A stretch of 10,572 nt of DNA from CAZPZZ01 sp964591245 (GTDB lineage Bacteria; Acidobacteriota; Vicinamibacteria; Vicinamibacterales; UBA8438): positions 1 through 10,572 of the forward strand of contig CAZPZZ010000142.1 of the NCBI GenBank assembly GCA_964591245.1. Direction: 5' to 3'. Every line of letters starts with the position of its first letter. Position 1 is the first letter of the stretch. The notes below the pieces were generated by a model that ran no database searches, was not told the DNA's origin, and was given only the letters and a program-made list of their open reading frames with translations. This document shows, piece after piece, positions 1-5,378 of this stretch. Both the position numbers and the translations under genes were made by a program.

Positions 1-561
1 GAGGCGCGCGCCGTTGTCGAGTTTGACGAAGTGGGGCGAGAGCTCGTTGAGGCTCAGGCGTACCACGTGGTGGTCGATCTCGAGCAGCTCGCGTTGTTGA
101 CCAGCGCTGGGATTCGCGAGTTCGTCAAGCTACGGAATCGCCTGGATGGTCTGGGCAGGCGTCTTGTGCTGTGTGCTCTGTCTGAGCCGGTGGCAACAGC
201 ACTTGAGATTTCAGGCTTTCGGAGGCATTTCACCATTGAGGTCTCGCGCGAAGCCGCGCTGAAACGAGTGGCGTGCGATGTTGATGGCGCTGAACGGGGG
301 CCAAGTGGATCACGGGTGTCGCGCCTGGTGCTGAGCCTGTTAACGGGGGAAGCTCTTTCTTATTCGGAGCGACAAGCGGCCAGCGGCGGATCACTGTCGC
401 CCATGGCCGGGGAATTGGCGGCCCTGCTCTTCGAGGGTATAGAGGGGGAGCAGGACGTTGGATGTGGAAGTGACTCGTCGAAGGAGCGTCCGCCATCCGA
501 CGAGCCAGAGATCCCCGGGGAGGAGTGTCAGAACAACTCAGGCCCAGTCACCGAATCATGA
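1..561 (+). CDS. STAS-domain protein (anti-sigma factor antagonist-like), 5' end missing
   Basis: Frame 1 is open from the first base of the window to TGA at 559-561, leaving 186 residues of a protein that begins upstream. Residues about 5-95 read as the second half of a STAS domain: a strand with HVVVDLEQL, the conserved loop LLTSAGIR (Ser35, at the position phosphorylated in SpoIIAA-type antagonists), a helix, the strand GRRLVLCALSE, and the closing helix around ALEISGFRRHF. STAS proteins of this kind bind anti-sigma kinases in partner-switching systems or act as sensor modules. The last ~85 residues are Gly/Ser/Glu-rich, look disordered, and match nothing I recognise. A GTG at 31 could be read as a start but falls inside the STAS fold, so the gene is better treated as 5'-truncated by the window edge. 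Its 3' end overlaps the convergent cNMP/FHA gene by 14 bp. The domain call is good; the signalling partner is unknown. Confidence 0.8.
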   Translation, partial: EARAVVEFDEVGRELVEAQAYHVVVDLEQLALLTSAGIREFVKLRNRLDGLGRRLVLCALSEPVATALEISGFRRHFTIEVSREAALKRVACDVDGAERGPSGSRVSRLVLSLLTGEALSYSERQAASGGSLSPMAGELAALLFEGIEGEQDVGCGSDSSKERPPSDEPEIPGEECQNNSGPVTES

Positions 562-1285
562 AAACGAGTCGAATGTCCCCACATTGCACCACGTCGCCGT
601 GCGTCAGTTTTTGTTCCTCGCCGCCGATGGGTGATTCGTTGATGAAGGTGCCATTGAGGGTGACGCGTTCTTCGGTCAGGTAGAAGGTATTGTTCCGACG
701 TTTGATCTTGGCGTGATTTCTGGAGAGGGTTCGTTGCTCGTCATAGGTGGTGAGGTCGATATCCGGGGTGTGTCCGGTGCGACGATCGATACGCCCGATT
801 GTGGTCTCTTCGTTGGCCGTGATGTCAAATTCTGTCCCGGAGTCTTCATGAAGAAGTACGGAGTGTCCGGCCGGCATCATGGCGGCCTCGCGATCGTCGT
901 GGAGGGCCGCGGAGCGAAGCTCGCCGATTTCTCGTGAGAGAGACTGGAGCATGGCGAGCGCGATCTGTGGTTCTTCGTGGATCAGCGTATCGAGCGTCGC
1001 TCGGTCAATCTTGTAGGCGGCGTACTGCGTGGTGGCCCGTGCCGTGGCTTCGCGAGGCACGTGGTGCAGCACGGACAATTCGCCAAGAAATTCACCGCGT
1101 GTACGAGTCGCTACCGTTCGGTCTCCCTGTGCAGTTGATTGGAGGAGTTCGATCTCTCCATGCTGCACGATGTAGAGCGCATCCCCTTCTTCACCCTCGC
1201 GGTATAGGAGATCTCCAGGTTCTCCGGTGACGAGGAAATGTCCGGGGCTGTCGACGTTCTGCGGTGGGGTGCTGATTTCGTTCAT
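548..1285 (-). CDS. Cyclic nucleotide-binding domain plus FHA domain protein
   Basis: A 245-residue cytoplasmic protein with two sensor domains and no enzyme or DNA-binding domain. Residues about 17-125 are a cNMP-binding (CRP-like) beta-barrel: GDLLYREGEEGDALYIVQHG is followed by the phosphate-binding cassette GEFLGELSVLHHVPREATA, with Glu69 and Arg78, the residues that normally hold cAMP/cGMP. Residues about 142-245 are an FHA domain with its hallmarks: GR (164-165), SRNH (188-191) and NGTFIN (211-216), the phosphothreonine-binding loops. A fusion like this could link second-messenger level to phospho-dependent protein contacts. The ATG at 1283-1285 was chosen because it lies just before the first domain, but it has no clear Shine-Dalgarno. 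A TTG at 1352-1354 would add 23 residues and has a G-rich stretch just upstream. The neighbouring STAS gene, convergent and overlapping, hints at a shared regulatory theme. Domain assignment is firm; ligand and partner are not known. Confidence 0.87.
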   Translation of the reverse strand: MNEISTPPQNVDSPGHFLVTGEPGDLLYREGEEGDALYIVQHGEIELLQSTAQGDRTVATRTRGEFLGELSVLHHVPREATARATTQYAAYKIDRATLDTLIHEEPQIALAMLQSLSREIGELRSAALHDDREAAMMPAGHSVLLHEDSGTEFDITANEETTIGRIDRRTGHTPDIDLTTYDEQRTLSRNHAKIKRRNNTFYLTEERVTLNGTFINESPIGGEEQKLTHGDVVQCGDIRLVFMIR

Positions 1286-1495
1286 GTGTTTGCACGGCCA
1301 GGCCTGTTTGTCCGGTGCCGGGGGCTTCTCGCTGCGACACTCACGGGAACGCAAAGGCTCCGTCCGTTCGTCCGTGGGATTCTACCGCGTTCGCACAAGG
1401 GCAAAGCGCCGAATTCGAAATCTCGACCGTCCCAGAATTTCGTCAGTCCCGTTCGTCAGGTTGGTGTGCAATGGTGTCTCGTCAGGCAATTGGCA

Positions 1496-1527
1496 GCGTT
1501 CTCGAATCGCCCGGCGGTTCCGAACGC
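1496..1527 (+). repeat. Imperfect hairpin, 13 bp in two stems
   Basis: GCGTTC (1496-1501) pairs perfectly with GAACGC (1522-1527). After a 2x1 internal loop, GAATCGC (1504-1510) pairs with GCGGTTC (1514-1520) through one T-G wobble, closing on a 3-base loop CCG. The wobble is tolerated only in plus-strand RNA; on the minus strand it becomes an A/C mismatch. No T-run follows on either side, so an intrinsic terminator is unlikely. It could be an RNA leader structure, a protein-binding site or a short dispersed palindrome; the sequence alone does not decide. Confidence 0.5.
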
Positions 1528-1683
1528 GAAGGGCACGCTCTCGTGTCGCAACGGTACGTGACTTAGAGCGGAACGCCGTGTGGTTACGCGCGAGAGCCCT
1601 GCAGTGGGGGAGACAGAGGACGGTGAGGACGCCGGCTCGCTTTGACCACGCCGGGGGGGGGCAGGTCTGCGGCGGCGACCGGA

Positions 1684-1714
1684 CCGGGGATGGCCAGTTT
1701 TCCGCCATCCCCGG
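1684..1714 (-). terminator. Perfect 11-bp inverted repeat, probable transcription end for the dienelactone hydrolase gene
   Basis: CCGGGGATGGC (1684-1694) and GCCATCCCCGG (1704-1714) are exact reverse complements separated by 9 bases, giving a very stable GC-rich hairpin. It starts 18 bp beyond the TAG stop (1733-1735) of the minus-strand dienelactone hydrolase gene, the usual place for a terminator. No T-run follows on the minus strand, so it is not a textbook intrinsic terminator. It may act as a tract-less terminator or as a 3'-end stabilising stem. Confidence 0.55.
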
Positions 1715-1732
1715 TATGGACTGAGGTTCTGA

Positions 1733-2608
1733 CTACGCCAATGCCCTTTCGAAAAGTGCTAGGAGGCGACTCCATGCCCGTTCGGCCTGCGTTTCGTCGT
1801 AGACCGCAGAGTCTGGAGGGCACCAGCCGTGGAGAGTACTCTCGTAGACCTCTATTTCGGCCGAGATGCCAGCAGTGTCGTAGGCCTCTCGGAGGGTCAT
1901 CTTGGCCTGTGGGTTGTTCTCATCGTCATTCGCGGCCACACAGTGCAGCATGTGTGCCGTGGTGTCCGGAATGAGCAGGTGTGGGCTATCGGCTTGATCT
2001 GTCGCGAGTCCGCCTCCATGGAAGGTGGCGCCTGCACCCAGGCGATCCGCCACGGCGGCGACCGTCCGCATCACAATGGGGCCTCCCATGCAGTAGCCGG
2101 TCGTACCGATCTTTCGCCCGGTGTCTACGGCGGTTTGCTGATCCAGCCATTCGACGAATGCCGCGGCGTCGGTGAAATTGGTATCTGCGCTGAGATTGTT
2201 TCTCAGCGGCATGACGATCTCTCGGATTTCAGGCTGGCCGAAGGTGGCGCCGTCTGGAACGACAGGAGACCGCGCGTCGCGATAAAACGGGTTGACGGTC
2301 AAGACGGAATAGCCCGACTGGGCGAGACGCTTGCCCATCGCCCGGAACGCAGGCCGAAGACCCAGAATGTCTGGCCAGACGAGTACTGCGGCATGCTGCC
2401 CCTGGGAGGGATGCACGAAATAGCAGTCCGCCACCCCGTCTGGAGTGGTGATCTCCACATCGATTTCGGTGACGTCCTGCGCGTTTGCGACGGCCGGTAA
2501 CATCATACCGACGCCGGCGGCGGCCGAGAGCTTGCCGAATTGACGGCGTGTAAGGCCTGACTTGCTCAAGAATTCTTCAGCGTCTTGCTGGGTGATTTCG
2601 TCGCACAT
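1733..2608 (-). CDS. Dienelactone hydrolase-family protein with Tat signal
   Basis: A 291-residue alpha/beta hydrolase of the dienelactone hydrolase family, which hydrolyses lactones and esters such as dienelactones from aromatic ring cleavage. Family marks: the nucleophile elbow GYCMGG with Cys173 in place of Ser, a candidate acid at Asp228/Asp229 (VAANDDE), and the catalytic His260 in STLHGW. The N-terminus has a twin-arginine motif LTRRQFGK (Arg21-Arg22), a hydrophobic stretch and a likely cleavage after ANA (residue 43), so the folded enzyme should be exported to the periplasm. The ~20 residues before the RR, starting MCDE, resemble other Tat-type members as I recall them and support the ATG at 2606-2608. 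A GAGGAG Shine-Dalgarno (2615-2620) lies 6 nt away. It follows the D-aminoacylase gene after 137 bp, so it may be the last gene of that operon or have its own promoter. Exact substrate unknown. Confidence 0.88.
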   Translation of the reverse strand: MCDEITQQDAEEFLSKSGLTRRQFGKLSAAAGVGMMLPAVANAQDVTEIDVEITTPDGVADCYFVHPSQGQHAAVLVWPDILGLRPAFRAMGKRLAQSGYSVLTVNPFYRDARSPVVPDGATFGQPEIREIVMPLRNNLSADTNFTDAAAFVEWLDQQTAVDTGRKIGTTGYCMGGPIVMRTVAAVADRLGAGATFHGGGLATDQADSPHLLIPDTTAHMLHCVAANDDENNPQAKMTLREAYDTAGISAEIEVYESTLHGWCPPDSAVYDETQAERAWSRLLALFERALA

Positions 2609-2745
2609 GATTTGCTCCTCGAGTTGGGGATTGGGTGAACGTGTTGAGGCGTCGCGTGCTGGCGGCGCCCGTGATGGACTCTAAGTCGTCCGCTGCTGTT
2701 ATCGTCGATAGTCCAGGAGTCATGGTGTTGCCCGCACTCGCGCTG

Positions 2746-4335
2746 TCACCGCCCGGGTCCATACAGGACTCGCCCGGGGCGGGCCCCGGTGTGGGTGCCT
2801 TCATTGATGACCAACGTCCCGTTGACCAGTACGTATTCCATGCCCTCGGCATACTGGTGTGGGTCCGCGAACGTTGCCCGGTCGATGATGTCGTCTGGAT
2901 CGAAGACGGCGATATCGGCGACGAGCCCTTCGCGGAGCAGTCCACGGTCCTGAAGGCCGAGCCGGTGGGCGGTGGCCCCGCTCATCTTGCGGATGGCCTC
3001 TTCAAGGGTCAGGACAGCTCGTTCGCGTACATAGCGCCCGAGCACGCGTGCAAAAGTGCCGTACTCGCGGGGATGCGGAACGCCTTCGCCCAATACCGAA
3101 ACTCCTCCGTCTGAGCCAATGGCGGTCGCGGCATGTTGCATGATGCGTTCGACGTCTGTTTCATCCATGGCGTGGTAGATGGCACGGGCTCCCCCGCGTT
3201 CGACAATGTCCATCACGAGTTCGGCAGCATTGGCCACGGTTACGTCCGTGGCTCGGCTCGCCAGGATGTCGGCCAGGCTCTGGCCTTCCAATGTTCGATC
3301 CCATTCGCAGAGTCCGATAACCACATTGGCAGGGTCGCCGCCACCGCGGTCATGCTCGATGCGGTACACAATTTCCTCCCTGATGCGGCGGCGGGTCTCC
3401 GGGTCTTCGAGTCGAGCAATCAACTCCTCGGTGCCGCCGGCTTGCGCCCATTGTGGGATAAGTGCGGTGATGCCGGTTTGCGATGCCGTGTACGGGTACT
3501 GGTCAATCGTGATGTCGACACCTCGCGCTCGTGCAGCGTCGACCAGAGCGAGGCTGTCGACGCTACGTCCCCACATGTCTCGACTGATTGCCTTGTGGTG
3601 TGTCATCTGGACCGGCAGGCCCGCTTCTTCGCCGATACGGATGGTTTCCCGCACCGAATCGAGTAACAGTTGCGCTTCATCCCGCATGTGCGAGATATAG
3701 ATTCCGCCGTAGGTCGCAGCCACGCTGGACAGCGCAATAACTTCTTCGGTCGATGTAAAGCTACCGGGTACATAAAAGAGCCCGGTCGAGATTCCCAACG
3801 CTCCCTCCTGCATGGCAGTGCCGACGAGGGTTTGCATTTCCGCGAGCTCGTCCGCGGTTGGTGGACGGTCATCACTGCCGATGACCGCACGGCGGATCGT
3901 CCCCTGACCGACAAAGACCGCCCAATTTGGACTGATTGAGGTCGTGGCGATACGGTCCAGGTGTTCGCCGATCGGAAACGGTGAACTACCGTCGTTGCCT
4001 TCCGTGAGGGTGGTCACTCCTTGGAGGAGGTAGTTGTCGGCGGTGGGCACATCAAAGATGCCCCGAACTGCGTGAGTGTGGGGATCGATGAAACCGGGGG
4101 CCACGACAAGGCCGTCCGCATCAATCACCCGCCGGGCGGTAGCGCCAGGTAGGTGACCGATGCGTGCGATGCGATCGCCGCGTATGGCGACGTCAGCGCG
4201 CACCCAGGGGGTGCCGGTGCCGTCGACGACTCGACCGCCTCGAATAAGGATGTCGAACGATTGCTTGTCTTGCGCGACCGCGGGTAACAGCAGCAAGACG
4301 AGAAGGGGCGCGAGTAGGTAGATCCGGCGGCTCAT
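2746..4335 (-). CDS. Exported D-aminoacylase-family amidohydrolase (N-acyl-D-amino-acid deacylase type)
   Basis: A 529-residue member of the amidohydrolase superfamily, D-aminoacylase group, which removes acyl groups from N-acyl-D-amino acids and related amides with a zinc centre. The small beta domain (FDILIRGGRVVDGTG) precedes the barrel. Metal and active-site motifs seen are PGFIDPHTH (His86, His88), ISHMRDE (His216), MTHHK (His246/His247) and IGSDGG (Asp409). The family-typical HPREYGTFARVLGRYVRE and a C-terminal beta domain with NGTLVINEG follow. The loop that is GNCG in characterised D-aminoacylases is GNDG here (113-116), replacing the cysteine metal ligand with Asp115. Residues 1-21 form a Sec signal peptide (cleavage near AVA-QD), so the enzyme acts outside the cytoplasm. 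The ATG overlaps the upstream gene's TAA by one base (TAATG) with GGAGAG ahead of it, so translation is coupled. Family assignment is firm; substrate is uncertain, and dihydroorotase/hydantoinase-like alternatives fit less well. Confidence 0.9.
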   Translation of the reverse strand: MSRRIYLLAPLLVLLLLPAVAQDKQSFDILIRGGRVVDGTGTPWVRADVAIRGDRIARIGHLPGATARRVIDADGLVVAPGFIDPHTHAVRGIFDVPTADNYLLQGVTTLTEGNDGSSPFPIGEHLDRIATTSISPNWAVFVGQGTIRRAVIGSDDRPPTADELAEMQTLVGTAMQEGALGISTGLFYVPGSFTSTEEVIALSSVAATYGGIYISHMRDEAQLLLDSVRETIRIGEEAGLPVQMTHHKAISRDMWGRSVDSLALVDAARARGVDITIDQYPYTASQTGITALIPQWAQAGGTEELIARLEDPETRRRIREEIVYRIEHDRGGGDPANVVIGLCEWDRTLEGQSLADILASRATDVTVANAAELVMDIVERGGARAIYHAMDETDVERIMQHAATAIGSDGGVSVLGEGVPHPREYGTFARVLGRYVRERAVLTLEEAIRKMSGATAHRLGLQDRGLLREGLVADIAVFDPDDIIDRATFADPHQYAEGMEYVLVNGTLVINEGTHTGARPGRVLYGPGR

Positions 4336-5378
4336 TAATCTCTCCGTACGTATTTGAGGAGTGCGCCGCCATAGGCGACGACCGCACCATAGACGGTGCC
4401 ATCAGCGGCGACCGTGACCCCTTCGGGGTTTGAGCCGTCGATGAACGTTGTGAGTGAGCCCTCACGCAGATTCCCGATGCGGATCCCATATTCCCAGCCA
4501 GGGTGTTGACCGTTGCGCGACGACGCGGAGTCGGCCACAAAAATCGTGTCGTCGCTGGCGATGTGAAGTCCGCTCGGCCGGCTGTACTGATAAAACGCCG
4601 CGATGAAAGTGCCGTCAGTATCGAAGATCTGAAGGCGGTCATTACCCCGGTCCGCGACGACGATCCGGCCACGCGAGTCCAGGGCAATAGCGTGAGGCGT
4701 GCGGAATTGACCCGGCTCACTGCCATGGGAACCCCACTCCATGAGGAAGGTGCCATCTGGGGCGAACTTCACGACACGGGCGGTGGTGTGTGGGCCGGCT
4801 CCGGGCAGTTGCCCCCCGTGTCCATCGGCGACGTAGATGGTGCCGTCTGGCGCGACCACGACGTCGCACGGTTGGTCGAGTGTGCCTGGCCTGGCGGCGC
4901 CGACGCCTGGCGTGCCGAGTGTCAGTAGCAGGGCACCCTCTGGGCTAAATTTCATGACAACGTGGCCTTTGCCGTTTTGGCGTGGGTCCGAGCCATCTGG
5001 ACCCTGTGCGTCGGTGACCCAGATGCTTCCGTCTGGGGCGACGTGAAGCCCGTGCGGTTGAAGCATGAGTCCGGCCCCGAAGCTTTCGACAAGGGAGCCT
5101 GCAGCGTCGAATTTGAGTATCGGATCGAGTTCAGAGCCGGCGCAGGAATTCCCGCCGCATCGCTCGGCGACCCAGACGTGGACACCGTCTAGGTCCATGT
5201 CGACTCCGCCGGTGGAGCCCCACTCGCGACCGTCGGGGAGCGTCGTCCAGTCGCGGACGGTCGTGTATGGATTCGGCGCGTCGTTCTGCGGGGCGATGTC
5301 CGGTTGCGCGCAGAGGTCGGCGGCCAGTCCGAGTAGAAGAAAGAGGCTAAGCGTGAGGGTGATGCCGTATGTCTTCAT
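4335..5378 (-). CDS. Exported NHL-repeat beta-propeller, peptidyl-alpha-hydroxyglycine amidating-lyase (PAL)-like
   Basis: A 347-residue secreted protein: signal peptide at 1-24 (hydrophobic LTLSLFLLLGLAADLCA), then a six-bladed NHL propeller. Repeats of the form PxG/PDGTIYVADxxxxRVVKF are seen at about 107-123, 168-206, 226-252, 267-283 and 316-345. The order and spacing of motifs resemble PAL, the lyase that cleaves peptidyl-alpha-hydroxyglycine to amide plus glyoxylate. QPHG (His109) and TPHA (His229) fall where two of the PAL zinc histidines lie, and Arg73 fits the active-site Arg. The third zinc histidine appears as Glu319 (NPEG), and the catalytic Tyr as His187 (DGHGG). So the fold is safe but PAL activity is not. 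The gene starts within the stop codon of the dehydrogenase gene (ATGA overlap), with GGAG upstream, and ends overlapping the D-aminoacylase start. It may instead be a non-enzymatic binding propeller. Confidence 0.82.
   Translation of the reverse strand: MKTYGITLTLSLFLLLGLAADLCAQPDIAPQNDAPNPYTTVRDWTTLPDGREWGSTGGVDMDLDGVHVWVAERCGGNSCAGSELDPILKFDAAGSLVESFGAGLMLQPHGLHVAPDGSIWVTDAQGPDGSDPRQNGKGHVVMKFSPEGALLLTLGTPGVGAARPGTLDQPCDVVVAPDGTIYVADGHGGQLPGAGPHTTARVVKFAPDGTFLMEWGSHGSEPGQFRTPHAIALDSRGRIVVADRGNDRLQIFDTDGTFIAAFYQYSRPSGLHIASDDTIFVADSASSRNGQHPGWEYGIRIGNLREGSLTTFIDGSNPEGVTVAADGTVYGAVVAYGGALLKYVRRD

Larger units (their letters stand above)
1286..1732. other. Non-coding gap between the cNMP/FHA gene and the dienelactone hydrolase gene
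   Basis: These 447 bases hold no convincing gene. The frames that stay open here give Arg/Ser-rich translations without recognisable domains or ribosome-binding sites. The left part must carry the leader and promoter of the minus-strand cNMP/FHA gene. A TAGAAT hexamer on the minus strand (1379-1384) could be a -10 box, but no good -35 sits at the right distance. The right part is the 3' flank of the dienelactone hydrolase gene. Two strong inverted repeats (1496-1527 and 1684-1714) and a run of nine G (1653-1661) stand out and are listed separately. Confidence 0.6.

Noticed and set aside
31..561. GTG at 31 as the true start of the STAS gene
   Set aside because: The frame is open upstream to base 1, and the GTG falls inside the STAS fold, so it is a partial gene cut by the window edge.
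1286..1354. TTG start at 1352-1354 for the cNMP/FHA gene, adding 23 residues
   Set aside because: The extra residues (basic, Pro-rich) look unlike a domain, and the ATG at 1285 directly precedes the first fold. The call is kept open because neither start has a clean Shine-Dalgarno.
1382..1708. Minus-strand 108-codon open frame in the gap
   Set aside because: Arg/Pro-rich translation with no domain, no good ribosome-binding site, and it contains one arm of the probable terminator stem.
1829..2500. 223-codon plus-strand open frame antisense to the dienelactone hydrolase gene
   Set aside because: It lies wholly within a well-supported gene and has no recognisable motif; long antisense frames are expected in GC-rich DNA.
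2577..2945. Minus-strand 122-codon frame bridging the D-aminoacylase end and the hydrolase start
   Set aside because: It overlaps two real genes in another frame, is Ser/Thr/Pro-rich, and shows no domain.
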